Source of the DNA: Shimia aestuarii
GTDB taxonomy: Bacteria; Pseudomonadota; Alphaproteobacteria; Rhodobacterales; Rhodobacteraceae
Assembly: GCF_900114635.1 (NCBI RefSeq)
Contig: NZ_FOTQ01000001.1
Coordinates: forward strand, 124,001 to 188,000
Length of the DNA: 64,000 nt
Reading direction: 5' to 3'
The notes beneath the pieces are model-generated. The model worked only from the letters and a program-made list of their open reading frames with translations. It ran no database searches and was not told the DNA's origin. The position numbers and the translations under genes are program-made. Positions 1 to 9,242 of the stretch are shown here, in pieces; the first letter of the stretch is position 1, and every line of letters begins with the position of its first letter.

Positions 1-1
1 C

Positions 2-538
2 CGCGCCGTTCTGGACACGGTTGAACTGCAATCGCAAAAGGACTGGATCGGTGCCCGCGATACGGCCGTCATGACCCTGCTTTATGGCTGTGGCTTGCGC
101 ATTTCCGAGGCGCTGGGCCTCACCGGCAAGGACGCGCCGCTTGCGCCGACCTTGCGGATTCGTGGCAAGGGCGGCAAGGAACGGCTGGTTCCGGTTCTGG
201 ACGCCGCGCGCGACGCCGTTGACACCTATCTGCGCCTCTGTCCCTATCCGCAGGAACCGGACAGCCCCTTGTTTCGCGGCGCGCGCGGTGGTGCGCTCAA
301 TCCGCGCCAGGTGCAGAAAGTGATGGAGCAGACCCGTCTGCAACTTGGCTTGCCCGCCTCGGCCACGCCGCACGCGATGCGGCACAGCTTTGCCACTCAC
401 CTCCTGTCAGCCGGGGGTGATCTGCGCGCGATCCAGGAATTGCTGGGCCACGCGTCGCTGTCCACCACCCAGACCTACACCGAGGTGGACAGCACGCGGC
501 TTATGGAAATCTACAACCGCACCCACCCCAAGGCGTGA
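2..538 (+). CDS. xerC: Tyrosine recombinase XerC (5' end cut by window)
   Basis: C-terminal catalytic part of a Xer-type tyrosine recombinase, which resolves chromosome dimers at dif. The reading frame is open from base 2, so the N-terminal core-binding domain lies outside the window. All catalytic positions are visible: Arg in GLRISEAL, Lys in GKGGKER, the HAMRHSF His/Arg pair, His in LLGHASLS and the nucleophile Tyr in TQTYTEV. The protein ends a normal distance after the Tyr. It is called XerC rather than XerD on overall resemblance to alphaproteobacterial XerC, so the C/D assignment is the weaker part. No phage or integron genes sit beside it, which argues for the housekeeping enzyme rather than an element integrase. 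Confidence 0.88.
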   Translation, partial: RAVLDTVELQSQKDWIGARDTAVMTLLYGCGLRISEALGLTGKDAPLAPTLRIRGKGGKERLVPVLDAARDAVDTYLRLCPYPQEPDSPLFRGARGGALNPRQVQKVMEQTRLQLGLPASATPHAMRHSFATHLLSAGGDLRAIQELLGHASLSTTQTYTEVDSTRLMEIYNRTHPKA

Positions 539-576
539 TCCGGCACCAGCCCCGCGCTTGCGCTCCCTCAAATCAC

Positions 577-1527
577 TTAGGCACGCCCCTGCGGGATCAC
601 CTCATACCCCGGTTCTTCGGGCTCATCATCCGTCATTTCCGGTGGGAAACCCGGCGCGCGGATGTCCAGCCCAGTGGCCTCTTCCAGCCGCTTGATAATG
701 TTCGGGCTCAATTCCCGCTCACCATAGCGCGCGATCCCATCGTCAAAGATTTCGATCATCTTCGGGTTCAACTCGACGGGAACACCGGCACGGTCCGCCA
801 CCGCCTGAAACAGGCCAATGTCCTTTTTCACAAGGTCCATCGTAAAGGAAATATCGCGCGATCCGTTCAGGATCACCTGGCTTTCGGTTTCATGACTGAA
901 CGAATTGCCCGAGCTGATCCGGATCGCCTCAAACGCCACGTTAAGGTCCATGCCCGCCGCCTTGGACACCACCAGCGCCTCGGCATTGGCAATCAGGTGC
1001 GCAGTGGCGAGATAGTTGGTCACCACCTTCAGAACCGAGGCAGATCCAAGCTCGCCGGTGTGTAGGATACGCCGCCCCATCGTGGTCAACAACGGCAGGA
1101 TGCGGTCGAACGTGGGCCGGTCACAGCCCGCGAAGATCGAGATATTTCCGGTATCGGCCCGGTGGCACCCTCCCGAAACCGGGCAATCCACCGCCGCGCC
1201 GCCCCGCGCGATCACCAGAGCCCCAAGCCGTTTGGCTTCGGCTTCATCCGTAGTCGACATCTCCATCCAGATCTTGCCCGGCCCCACCTCGGGCAACATC
1301 TCCTGCATCACCGCATCCGATGCCGCAGGCGATGGCAGACAGGTGATCACCGCATCACAGCGGCGCATCATCTCGGCTGCGTTTTCCGCTGCCTCGGCCC
1401 CGGCGGCGACCTTGGCCGCGACAAGCTCGGGGTTGAGGTCAAACACCATCAGGTCCACACCGTTGCGCAAAAGGCTGCCGCTTAGCTTGCCGCCCACGTT
1501 CCCCAGACCGATAAATCCGACTTTCAT
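577..1527 (-). CDS. 3-hydroxyisobutyrate dehydrogenase-like NAD(P) beta-hydroxyacid dehydrogenase
   Basis: Oxidises or reduces a small beta-hydroxyacid with NAD(P). An N-terminal Rossmann fold has GLGNVG at residues 7-12, the substrate loop reads CPVSGG (115-120), and the catalytic Lys is about residue 167 in LKVVTNYL. At 316 residues it is somewhat longer than MmsB because of an acidic C-terminal tail. The ATG at 1527 is preferred over upstream codons because a GGAG lies 8 bases before it. It is the last gene of a leftward group behind a racemase-like gene, separated by about 90 bases. The substrate is not identifiable; tartronate semialdehyde reductase or another family member is equally possible. 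Confidence 0.8.
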   Translation of the reverse strand: MKVGFIGLGNVGGKLSGSLLRNGVDLMVFDLNPELVAAKVAAGAEAAENAAEMMRRCDAVITCLPSPAASDAVMQEMLPEVGPGKIWMEMSTTDEAEAKRLGALVIARGGAAVDCPVSGGCHRADTGNISIFAGCDRPTFDRILPLLTTMGRRILHTGELGSASVLKVVTNYLATAHLIANAEALVVSKAAGMDLNVAFEAIRISSGNSFSHETESQVILNGSRDISFTMDLVKKDIGLFQAVADRAGVPVELNPKMIEIFDDGIARYGERELSPNIIKRLEEATGLDIRAPGFPPEMTDDEPEEPGYEVIPQGRA

Positions 1528-1616
1528 GGCCATGTCTCCCTGCCGTTTCGGGCAAGGTGCATGCGGCGTTTGCGCCCTGTCATGCCCATCCGCGACACAG
1601 GCCCGCAAAAAGCGGG

Positions 1617-2360
1617 TCAGATGGCGAAGATTTTCCCGGGCGCGTCATCGGCCACCGGGGCCCCGGACAGCCGCGCCATGTGCCAGGCCAGGGCCTGATT
1701 GCTGCTCAGCACCGGCTTGCCCAGCGCTTCCTCAACCTCTGCAATCACATCCAGCGTGCGCAGATTGGTGCAGGAAAGGAAAACCCCGTCCACATCGTCG
1801 CTCGTCCCCACTTCCAGCGCCGCAGCCCGAATAGAGGCCGGATCAATCCGTGCCACCCGTGCCTCACCGGCCTCGCCAAAAGAGACCGTGCGCGGAACCG
1901 CGATACCTGCCGCTTCAAATGCTCGGCGCACCGGCACCGAGACGCTGTCGATATAGGGCGTGACCATGCCGATTGAGCGCAGCCCCAATGTACTGCACGC
2001 CGCCAGCGCCGCCGTCAGGGGATCGCTTACGGCCACTTCACCCACCCCGCGACAGACAAGCTCGGCGACCTTCTCAGCGCCGATCATGGTTGTGCCCGAG
2101 GTACAGCCATAGCCCACCACGTCAAACGGCGCGGCAGGTGGCAACAGCTGCGCCGCAGCGGGCAATGTCGCCTCCATCGCGGCAAGTGTATCGGGGGTAA
2201 CATCCTCGCCACTGGGCACGCGGCTGACATAAACCGCCACATCCTGCGCGCCAAACAGGCGGCGAAAGTCCTGCTCCAGCGTTTCATCCTGCTGCAACAC
2301 GATCAGCCCCAGCGTTCGCGCGCCAATGGACCCTGTCAGTTCAAAAGGAAAATGCGCCAT
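1617..2360 (-). CDS. Asp/Glu racemase superfamily protein (maleate isomerase / arylmalonate decarboxylase / EutA-like)
   Basis: A 247-residue member of the cofactor-independent two-cysteine superfamily that includes aspartate racemase, maleate cis-trans isomerase, arylmalonate decarboxylase and EutA of ectoine utilisation. The two expected cysteines are present as GYGCTSGTT (Cys86) and FLSCTNLR (Cys197), so the protein looks catalytically complete. It begins 3 bases after the stop of the upstream M24 hydrolase gene, so the two are almost certainly cotranscribed. Neighbouring M24 hydrolase and PLP-lyase genes resemble the EutD-EutA-EutB arrangement, but the substrate cannot be read from sequence. 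Confidence 0.75.
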   Translation of the reverse strand: MAHFPFELTGSIGARTLGLIVLQQDETLEQDFRRLFGAQDVAVYVSRVPSGEDVTPDTLAAMEATLPAAAQLLPPAAPFDVVGYGCTSGTTMIGAEKVAELVCRGVGEVAVSDPLTAALAACSTLGLRSIGMVTPYIDSVSVPVRRAFEAAGIAVPRTVSFGEAGEARVARIDPASIRAAALEVGTSDDVDGVFLSCTNLRTLDVIAEVEEALGKPVLSSNQALAWHMARLSGAPVADDAPGKIFAI

Positions 2361-2363
2361 GGA

Positions 2364-3521
2364 TCACCTCAAAACCGGGAGTTGCTCAGGCGCGCGCGCC
2401 GACAGCAATTCAACGCCCCGCTCCCGCAAAACGATATTCTCTTCATGCACGAGGATCCGCCCCGGCGCGATCTCCACCCCCGGCTCAAGCGTCAGCACCA
2501 TCCCTGCGCGCAGTTCCGTCTGGTCATGCGGCGTAAAGGACGGCCATTCCGTCAACGTGATCCCAAGCCCATGCCCCAGACGCCCGCCGCCCGGAGTTGC
2601 ACCGCTCTGGCGCAGGCTGTCGCACAGAATTTGGTGCACGTCCGACGCCACCATGCCCGGGCGCATCGCCGCCATGGCCACTTCGGTCGCCTTGAACAGC
2701 GCAGCTTGGGCGCGCGCCACCTCATCTCCCACAGATCCGATCGCATAGTTCCGATCAAAGTCACAGAAGTACCCGTCCAGCACTGCGCCCGTGTCCAGCA
2801 TCAGCACATCGCCGTCCACCAGAACCTGCGGCCCTGCTGGCGAAATGACATCGCCATACCCGCCTTGCCCCGCGCCCCCGGCGGTATAGCTCACCCAGTC
2901 AGCACCCTCTTCCAGCAAGACGCGCTGGAAATCGCGGAACACTTGGTCAAGCCGCGCGCCCGGCCCGGCATACTCCGGCACCCGCGCAAAACAGGCATCC
3001 GCTACGCGACAGGCAGCGCGGATCTTTGAAATCTCGGCTTCGGACTTGATCTCGCGCACCCGTTGTACCACGTCGGTCGCGTCCACGAACGCACGTGGCG
3101 CAAGCCGGTCCGCAACGGTCAGATAGTCGCCCAGCGGCATACGCACCTGTGTTTCAAGCCCCATTGGCACACCGATCCGCCCCGCTTGCGGCACCATTTC
3201 GGCCAAGGTCGCCACCAACAGGCTGACCCCGTCATCGCCCGGCATCGGCGCGTCCCAAGTGCGGATATCCGACACCCAGCTCTGCCCCATCAACTCCGAC
3301 CCGATCGACGGGATCACCGCCACCGGATCGCCATTCACAGGAACCAGAACAAACCACGGTCGGGCCGGGCTTTCCCAGAACCGCGTCAGGAAACCGGTGA
3401 CATAGAACACATCCGCCGCAGTGGTGAGCAGCAAGGCATCAATCCCGGCAACTCCCATCCGCGCCTGCAACGCTGTAACGCGGGTGCGAAATTCGGACGG
3501 AGGAAAACCGCGCTCAGCCAT
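2364..3521 (-). CDS. M24 (pita-bread fold) Xaa-Pro dipeptidase-like hydrolase, EutD/DoeA-like
   Basis: Belongs to the creatinase/aminopeptidase P fold. An N-terminal creatinase-type domain (about 1-150) is followed by a catalytic M24 domain with a full five-ligand metal site: Asp243 and Asp254 (11 apart), His317 in GHGLG, Glu346 in LEPG and Glu360 in HEEN. Members hydrolyse Xaa-Pro peptides, creatine or, as DoeA/EutD, the ectoine ring. The start overlaps the end of the upstream PLP enzyme gene (ATG at 3521, GTG at 3536 also possible), giving translational coupling. Placement between a PLP lyase and a racemase-like gene suggests a small amino-acid derivative as substrate rather than a general peptidase role. 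Confidence 0.78.
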   Translation of the reverse strand: MAERGFPPSEFRTRVTALQARMGVAGIDALLLTTAADVFYVTGFLTRFWESPARPWFVLVPVNGDPVAVIPSIGSELMGQSWVSDIRTWDAPMPGDDGVSLLVATLAEMVPQAGRIGVPMGLETQVRMPLGDYLTVADRLAPRAFVDATDVVQRVREIKSEAEISKIRAACRVADACFARVPEYAGPGARLDQVFRDFQRVLLEEGADWVSYTAGGAGQGGYGDVISPAGPQVLVDGDVLMLDTGAVLDGYFCDFDRNYAIGSVGDEVARAQAALFKATEVAMAAMRPGMVASDVHQILCDSLRQSGATPGGGRLGHGLGITLTEWPSFTPHDQTELRAGMVLTLEPGVEIAPGRILVHEENIVLRERGVELLSARAPEQLPVLR

Positions 3522-4557
3522 CCTCGGGGCCTTCACTCAGGAAACACAACACCCGCGCATCCGGCCCGATGCCATCGACCCCAGCCAAGAGCGCCGCCAC
3601 CCCGGCCCCACCCGAAGGTGTGGTGGCATATCCCGCCGCACCGAGCACCTCGGTGCCCGCTTCGGCCTCGTCTTCGGTGATGGTCACGAACTGATCCGCA
3701 TCCCGCGCCAACCCGTTCAACGCCACCATCGACGGCGTCTTGCAATCCAGCCGCCCCATGTTCGACACAGGCCCCGCGGTGTCGATCAAAGCCCCCGCGC
3801 GGATACTTTCGATCAATGCGGGCGCCGCCTCCGGCTCCACAACCACGATCACCGGCCCGTCGCCCCAAACCTGCCGCGCATGGGTCGCGACCGCCGCCGC
3901 CAGCCCGCCAACCCCGGCTTGCAAAAGGATATGCGTCGGCGCCTCTGGCACCTGCCGCGCTGCCTCGGCGGCCATCTGAAGATAGCCTTCCATGACGCGA
4001 TAGGCCGGCTGCCAGTATCCCGGCCACGAACTGTCCGACAAAAGCGCCCAGCCATTCGCCTCGGCATCGCGCTTGGCCGCCTCCATGCTGGCCTCGTAAT
4101 CGTCGCCCGCGCGCACCACCTCGGCCCCCATCGCGCGCAGCCGCTCGGCAAAGGCTTCCGGCACCGTCTCGGCCAGGTACACCACCGCCCGCGCGCCGAA
4201 CATCCGCGCCCCGGCGGCCACGGACATGCCGTGGTTTCCCGCGCTCGCTGTGGCATACGTCTGCCCCGTCAAACGCGTCTCCCACGGCCCCGCGCCTTCG
4301 GCCGCGTCATGGGCAATGGCATAAGCCGCCCCCAGCGCCTTGAAACTGCCCAGCCCCATCCGGCCCCGCTCATCCTTGAGCCAGAGCGCCGCAATCCCGG
4401 CCCGCGCCGCCAGTTCGGGCGCAGCGATCAGCGGTGTTTCCGCATGGGCTGGGCACAGGGCAAGCAACGCGGCCACGGCCTCGGCATCGGTGTTGGGAAA
4501 AAGATCAGCGCCGGGAAGACCGGCACCCCGAAACGGGTTGGCAAGCATCTTGGTCAT
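3514..4557 (-). CDS. Diaminopropionate ammonia-lyase-like PLP enzyme
   Basis: Fold type II PLP enzyme. Lys73 in GLGSFKALG is the Schiff-base lysine and QAGVGGLAAA is the phosphate-binding loop. The WPGYW...VMEGYLQM stretch and SAGNHG loop match the diaminopropionate ammonia-lyase branch (DpaL/YgeX) better than threonine dehydratase. The known reaction is 2,3-diaminopropionate to pyruvate plus two ammonia, but the branch also contains enzymes for other beta-substituted amino acids. ATG 4557 is chosen over GTG 4572 because a G-rich ribosome site lies just upstream. The 3' end overlaps the M24 gene. A EutB-like role in an ectoine-type pathway is an alternative. Confidence 0.75.
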   Translation of the reverse strand: MTKMLANPFRGAGLPGADLFPNTDAEAVAALLALCPAHAETPLIAAPELAARAGIAALWLKDERGRMGLGSFKALGAAYAIAHDAAEGAGPWETRLTGQTYATASAGNHGMSVAAGARMFGARAVVYLAETVPEAFAERLRAMGAEVVRAGDDYEASMEAAKRDAEANGWALLSDSSWPGYWQPAYRVMEGYLQMAAEAARQVPEAPTHILLQAGVGGLAAAVATHARQVWGDGPVIVVVEPEAAPALIESIRAGALIDTAGPVSNMGRLDCKTPSMVALNGLARDADQFVTITEDEAEAGTEVLGAAGYATTPSGGAGVAALLAGVDGIGPDARVLCFLSEGPEDG

Positions 4558-4606
4558 GCCCCACCCTTGCACGGGACCGGCGCACCGGGAAACGCCGAAA
4601 GCGACG

Positions 4607-5023
4607 CTATGATGCCGCTTCCCGTTCCAGAAACGTCTTCAGTGGCGTCATCTCGCCCGCACGCATCCGCCCGTCGCGCATCTCGAAGAACCCGCGTATC
4701 TCGGTGCCCTCAAAGGCGACATGTCCGTCCACAACGCCGCGATACGCAACTGTCACCGTCTTGCGCGCCCATTCGACAATCCGCATTTCAATGCTTAGAC
4801 GATCCCCAATCCGCAGCGCCCGCTCATAACGCGCCCGGGTCTCGAAAAGTCCGAACCCGACGGAACCCACGGCCTCACAAACCACTTGGTGCCCACCGAA
4901 CTGCAAGAGATAGTGGTGAAACGTGCCGTCAATCCACGCATAGATATTGGGGTAATAGACGATGCCCGCCGGGTCGCAATCGCCGAAAACGATGTCTCGG
5001 GTGGTGGTGTGGGTCGGGTCCAT
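4607..5023 (-). CDS. Acyl-CoA thioesterase, 4-hydroxybenzoyl-CoA thioesterase family
   Basis: A 138-residue single hotdog-fold protein. FGDCDPAGIVYYP at residues 13-25 places the catalytic Asp at residue 17, as in Pseudomonas 4-hydroxybenzoyl-CoA thioesterase. The family hydrolyses aryl- or short acyl-CoA to free acid in the cytoplasm. ATG 5023 is chosen because TAGGAG stands 5 bases upstream; the longer GTG/ATG possibilities lack this. It is the first gene of the leftward group and is separated from the PLP enzyme by about 50 bases, so cotranscription is likely but functional linkage is unproven. No benzoate-type pathway is nearby. Confidence 0.8.
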   Translation of the reverse strand: MDPTHTTTRDIVFGDCDPAGIVYYPNIYAWIDGTFHHYLLQFGGHQVVCEAVGSVGFGLFETRARYERALRIGDRLSIEMRIVEWARKTVTVAYRGVVDGHVAFEGTEIRGFFEMRDGRMRAGEMTPLKTFLEREAAS

Positions 5024-5108
5024 ACGCACTCCTACCGGCAATGTCAGGGCGATCCTAGAGCGCGCGGGAAGATTGTCCAGCCATTGCCGGTCCCATGCCC
5101 TTCAACAG

Positions 5109-5139
5109 AAAAACGCCCGCCCCCTTTCGGGGACAGGCG
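5109..5139 (-). terminator. Rho-independent terminator of icd
   Basis: On the minus strand an 11-bp stem (two G-T pairs) closed by a GAAA tetraloop is followed directly by TTTTT. It begins 24 bases after the icd stop codon. This is the clearest intrinsic terminator in the window. Confidence 0.88.
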
Positions 5140-5163
5140 CCTGTCTCAGGAACCCGAAAGGGC

Positions 5164-7380
5164 TCAGCCGATGATCGCGTTCAGCGTTGCACTCGGGCGC
5201 ATCACGGCGGCTTTCAGTTCAACCGACGGACGGAAATACCCGCCGATATCTGCTGCCGGACCCTGCGCTGCCGCCAGCTCCGCGGTGATCGCGGCTTCAC
5301 CCTCGGCCAGAGCCTTGGCAATCGGGGCAAACTCGGCGGCCAGATCGGCATCATCGCCCTGCGCGGCCAGCGCCTCGGCCCAGTAGCGTGCAAACCAGTA
5401 GTGGCTGTCACGGTTGTCCGGCTCACCCACCTTGCGGCTCGGGCTGCGGTTGTGGTCGAGGATACCTTGAGTCGCGGCCTCTGCGGCACGGCCCAGAACA
5501 CCCGCCTTGGCATTGTCTTTCGAGTCGGCCAGGAAGTTCAGCGATTCACCCAGCGCACAGAACTCACCCATCGAGTCCCAGCGCAGGTGGTTCTGTTCCA
5601 CCAGCTGCTGCACGTGTTTCGGAGCCGATCCACCGGCACCGGTTTCAAACAGGCCGCCGCCATTCATCAGGCTGACGATCGACAGCATCTTGGCCGAAGT
5701 GCCCAGTTCCAGGATCGGGAACAGGTCGGTCAGGTAGTCACGCAGCACGTTGCCGGTGATGGCGATGCTGTCCTTGCCCGCTGTGATGGTTTCAAGCGAC
5801 TGACGGGTCGCTTCGCGCGGCGCCATGATCATGAACTTGTCGGCCACGCCTTTGGCTTCCAGAACCGGCTTGACGTACTTGATCAGCTCGGCGTCGTGGG
5901 CACGGTTTTCGTCCAGCCAGAAGATGGCTTCCGATCCGGTCAGACGCTGACGGTCCATTGCCAGCTCAATCCAGTTCTCGATCGGCGCCTTTTTCACGGT
6001 GCAGGACCGCCAGATGTCACCGGCCTCGACGTCATGGCTGTGCAGCGTCTCGCCATTGGCCAGAACGATGCGGATCGCACCGTCTGCAGGGGCTTCGAAC
6101 GTGGTCGGGTGCGAGCCGTATTCCTCAGCCTTCTGTGCCATCAGGCCGACATTCGACACCGACCCCGCAGTGGTCACGTCCAGCGCGCCATTGGCTTTGA
6201 AGAAGTTGATGGTCTCGTCATAGACGGTCGAATAGCAGCGGTCGGGGATCACACAGTTGGTGTCGCCCTTGGCGCCGGTCTCGTCCCAACCTTTGCCGCC
6301 TGCGCGGATCACGGCAGGCATCGAGGCGTCGATGATCACGTCCGAGGGCACGTGCAGGTTGGTGATGCCCTTGTCGCTGTCCACCATGTACATGGATGGA
6401 CGTTCCAGCGCGGCAATCTCGCCCTTGATGGCGTCGGCATTCTCCAGCGTGTCAATCGCAGCCAGAACCGCCCCCAGCCCCGAGTTGGGCGAACCACCGG
6501 CGGCGACAATCGCCTCGCCATGCTTGTCCCAGACCGGGCCCAGCCATGCCTTGACCGCGTGACCAAAGATGATTGGGTCGCTGACCTTCATCATGGTCGC
6601 TTTCATGTGCAGCGAGAACATGGTGCCGTCAGCCTTGGTGTCTTCAATGGCGTCGGCAAGGAACGCACCCAGCGCCTTGGCGCTCATGAAGGTCGCGTCT
6701 GCAACGGTGCCCTCTTCCAGCGGCCAGCCATCTTTGAGAACCGTGACCGAACCGTCTTTGGCAACAAATTCAATCTTGGCGTCACCAGCCTGATCGGCTC
6801 TGATGGTGGCCGATGCTTCGTTGGCGTAAAAGTCGTTGCCCGGCATGGACGACACTTTGGTTTTCGAGGACGACTCCCATGCACCCATCGAGTGCGGGTT
6901 GTTCTGGGCATAGTTCTTGACGGCCTTGGCTGCGCGACGGTCCGAGTTACCTTCGCGCAGAACCGGGTTCACAGCAGAGCCCTTGATCCCGTCATAGCGG
7001 GCGCGGATTGCCTTTTCTTCGTCGGTCTGCGGGTCTTCCGGATAGTTCGGGATGTCATAACCCTGCGCCTGAAGTTCCGCGATGGCCGCGGTCAGCTGCG
7101 GCACCGAAGCCGAGATGTTGGGAAGCTTGATGACATTGGCCGACGGCGTCTTCACCAGTTCACCCAGCATGGCCAGATCATCATTTTGACGCTGTGCGTC
7201 GGTCAGGTCCTCCGGAAAGGTCGCGATGATGCGGCCCGCCAGCGAAATATCCGGGGTGCCCACGGTTATTCCAGCTGCCGAAACGAACTTGCGGATGATC
7301 GGCAGAAACGACGCCGAGGCCAGTTCGGGCGCTTCGTCTACAATGGTATACAATATGTCTGCGGTCTTGTTATCTGCCAT
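5164..7380 (-). CDS. icd: NADP-dependent isocitrate dehydrogenase, monomeric type
   Basis: Converts isocitrate to 2-oxoglutarate and CO2 in the TCA cycle, producing NADPH. The 738-residue length is that of the monomeric IDH-II class and about twice the dimeric enzyme. Recognisable stretches include the N-terminal [14 protein letters not shown], the middle [14 protein letters not shown] with the SMG substrate serine region, and the C-terminal [22 protein letters not shown] 7380 is favoured over GTG 7389 because a purine-rich site precedes it. The gene stands alone between the glpD 3' end and the thioesterase operon and ends in a strong terminator. No truncation is seen. Confidence 0.95.
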   Translation of the reverse strand: MADNKTADILYTIVDEAPELASASFLPIIRKFVSAAGITVGTPDISLAGRIIATFPEDLTDAQRQNDDLAMLGELVKTPSANVIKLPNISASVPQLTAAIAELQAQGYDIPNYPEDPQTDEEKAIRARYDGIKGSAVNPVLREGNSDRRAAKAVKNYAQNNPHSMGAWESSSKTKVSSMPGNDFYANEASATIRADQAGDAKIEFVAKDGSVTVLKDGWPLEEGTVADATFMSAKALGAFLADAIEDTKADGTMFSLHMKATMMKVSDPIIFGHAVKAWLGPVWDKHGEAIVAAGGSPNSGLGAVLAAIDTLENADAIKGEIAALERPSMYMVDSDKGITNLHVPSDVIIDASMPAVIRAGGKGWDETGAKGDTNCVIPDRCYSTVYDETINFFKANGALDVTTAGSVSNVGLMAQKAEEYGSHPTTFEAPADGAIRIVLANGETLHSHDVEAGDIWRSCTVKKAPIENWIELAMDRQRLTGSEAIFWLDENRAHDAELIKYVKPVLEAKGVADKFMIMAPREATRQSLETITAGKDSIAITGNVLRDYLTDLFPILELGTSAKMLSIVSLMNGGGLFETGAGGSAPKHVQQLVEQNHLRWDSMGEFCALGESLNFLADSKDNAKAGVLGRAAEAATQGILDHNRSPSRKVGEPDNRDSHYWFARYWAEALAAQGDDADLAAEFAPIAKALAEGEAAITAELAAAQGPAADIGGYFRPSVELKAAVMRPSATLNAIIG

Positions 7381-7533
7381 CTTTCTCACAACCTTTTTTC
7401 GTGCGTCAGGGATGTCTTGCGACTCGAGGTTTGGGGGCGGGATCGCCCGGCTCCATAAATCTTGCGCCCATGCGGGCCCACTGGCAGGCGGGCGCGATGG
7501 TCCCGCCCCCTTTAGAGGACAATGGTCAAAATA

Positions 7534-9135
7534 TCAATTCTCTGCGGCGCCCTTGTCCCGAGCAATTTGACGCGCCCCGCGCATCCATGCCTCAAGCTCT
7601 GCAATCTGCGCCCCGGACAGGCGCAGACCCAGCTTGCTGCGCCGCCAGACAACGTCCTCTGCACTGCGCGCATATTCGCGCGTCATGAGCCATTCCACTT
7701 CGCGCTCCGTCAGGGTCGCGCCAAAGTCTTGCCCGAGATCCTCGCGACATATGGCTGTCCCCAACATCTCGCGCGCCTCACGGCCATAGGCCCGCACCAG
7801 ACGCCCCGCCCAAGCCGCATTCAGAAACGGATAGTCCGCGCGCAACGCATCAATCAGCGCACACACGCCGTCCACCGGGAAATCCCCCCCCGGCAAAGGC
7901 ACACCCGCCGTCCAGTCGCCCCTGGTCACCCCCAACTCCGGCCCAAGCTTGGCCAGCGCCGATTCCGCTAGCCGCCGGTAGGTCGTGATCTTGCCACCGA
8001 ACACATTCAGCACCGGCGCGCCGGGGTTTTCGAGCTTGAGCACATAATCCCGTGTTGCCGCCGACGCCGATCCGGCCCCGTCATCAAACAGGGGACGCAC
8101 TCCGGAATAGCGCCAGACCACATCCTCCAGCGTCACCGCTTTCTCGAAATAGTCCGACACAAAATCGCAAAGATACTGCGCCTCTTCATCACTGCATTCC
8201 GGGGATACGTCCGGCGCTGGGTGATCCACATCCGTGGTTCCGATCAGCGTGAAATCCTGTTCATAGGGAATGGCAAACACGATCCGACCATCCCCGCCCT
8301 GAAAGAAATAGCATTTGTCGTGATCAAACAGCCGCCGGGTCACGATATGACTGCCCCGGACCAGCCGCACACCTTCGCGGCTGTTCTGCCCGACAACACC
8401 CTTGATCACGTCCGCCACCCAGGGACCGCCTGCATTCACCAGCGCCCGCGCCCGTGTGACCGAGCGCACGCCGGTCTCCGTGTCTTCGCTTTCCACATGC
8501 CACAGCCCATCGCGGCACTCTGCCGCCACAGCCCGCGTGCGAGTCCTGATCCGCGCGCCCCGCGCTTCGGCGTCCCGTGCGTTCAGCACCACCAACCGGC
8601 TGTCCTCGACCCAGCAATCCGAATACTCGAACGCCTTGGCAAACCGCCCCTGCAAAACTGCGCCAGTCGCGTCGCTGCGCAGATCCACCGACCGCGTCCC
8701 CGGCAAGATTTTCCTCCCGCCAAGGCGGTCATAAAGAAACAGTCCCAACCGGATCATCCAGGCCGGACGCCGCCCCCTGAGCCACGGCATCACCGTGCCC
8801 AACAGGCGCGACGCGGGCGTCTGCCCGTCAAACCGCATGTCCTTGTGATAGGGTAAAACAAATCGCATCGGCCAGCTGATATGCGGCATCGCTTGAAGCA
8901 ACACTTCACGTTCGTGCAACGCCTCGCGCACAAGCCGGACCTCGAAATACTCCAGGTACCGCAACCCGCCGTGAAACAGCTTGGTCGAGGCCGAAGACGT
9001 CGCAGAAGCCAGATCGTTCATCTCGACCAGTTCCACAGACAGCCCCCGCCCCGCCGCATCCCGCGCGATGCCGCAGCCGTTGATGCCGCCGCCGATGATG
9101 AAAAGATCGACCTCAGAGGGTGATTGCGAATCCAT
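7534..9135 (-). CDS. glpD: Aerobic glycerol-3-phosphate dehydrogenase
   Basis: FAD-dependent membrane-associated dehydrogenase oxidising glycerol-3-phosphate to dihydroxyacetone phosphate and passing electrons to ubiquinone. The N-terminal dinucleotide fold reads LFIIGGGINGCGIARDAAGR, followed by the diagnostic STKLFHGGLRYLEYFE segment. Further on are IPYEQDFTLIGTTD and the C-terminal DAO domain. At 533 residues it is full length. ATG 9135 is preferred to GTG 9144 because GGAA sits 9 bases upstream. It is divergent from glpR across 107 bases containing two copies of a candidate GlpR operator. No glpF or glpK is adjacent. Confidence 0.93.
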   Translation of the reverse strand: MDSQSPSEVDLFIIGGGINGCGIARDAAGRGLSVELVEMNDLASATSSASTKLFHGGLRYLEYFEVRLVREALHEREVLLQAMPHISWPMRFVLPYHKDMRFDGQTPASRLLGTVMPWLRGRRPAWMIRLGLFLYDRLGGRKILPGTRSVDLRSDATGAVLQGRFAKAFEYSDCWVEDSRLVVLNARDAEARGARIRTRTRAVAAECRDGLWHVESEDTETGVRSVTRARALVNAGGPWVADVIKGVVGQNSREGVRLVRGSHIVTRRLFDHDKCYFFQGGDGRIVFAIPYEQDFTLIGTTDVDHPAPDVSPECSDEEAQYLCDFVSDYFEKAVTLEDVVWRYSGVRPLFDDGAGSASAATRDYVLKLENPGAPVLNVFGGKITTYRRLAESALAKLGPELGVTRGDWTAGVPLPGGDFPVDGVCALIDALRADYPFLNAAWAGRLVRAYGREAREMLGTAICREDLGQDFGATLTEREVEWLMTREYARSAEDVVWRRSKLGLRLSGAQIAELEAWMRGARQIARDKGAAEN

Positions 9136-9166
9136 AACGATCACTTCCGAACATTTACGAACCCCA

Positions 9167-9179
9167 AAAACGCCGTTTT
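9167..9179. promoter_or_regulatory. Candidate GlpR operator 1
   Basis: AAAACGCCGTTTT is a perfect 13-bp palindrome in the glpD-glpR divergent region. A second copy of the half-site lies 31 bases to the right, about three helical turns away. DeoR-family GlpR repressors bind AT-rich operators with TTTCG-like half-sites, which fits, but the assignment to GlpR rests on position. Confidence 0.55.
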
Positions 9180-9197
9180 GCCGGCAATTTCAACCTA

Positions 9198-9210
9198 AAA
9201 ACGACGTATC
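9198..9210. promoter_or_regulatory. Candidate GlpR operator 2
   Basis: AAAACGACGTATC repeats the left half and spacing of the 9167 palindrome with a degenerate right half. The 31-bp offset puts both sites on the same face of the helix, as expected for cooperative repressor binding over both divergent promoters. Confidence 0.45.
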
Positions 9211-9242
9211 GCATCCTATCAACTTGTAATCGTGCAGCGAAA

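Noticed and set aside
2-538. Tyrosine recombinase considered as the integrase of a mobile element
   Set aside because: No adjacent element genes, no attachment repeats, and the motif set matches housekeeping XerC. It is also 9.5 kb from the tRNA-flanked islet, with ordinary genes between.
3421-5058. 545-codon plus-strand frame opposite the PLP-lyase and thioesterase genes
   Set aside because: Its composition is Arg/Pro/His rich, typical of antisense shadow frames; the minus-strand genes carry catalytic motifs.
5095-7458. Long open frame (787 codons) on the plus strand opposite icd
   Set aside because: It is antisense to a clearly recognised monomeric isocitrate dehydrogenase; long antisense frames are common in GC-rich codon-biased genes, and it shows no domain or ribosome site.
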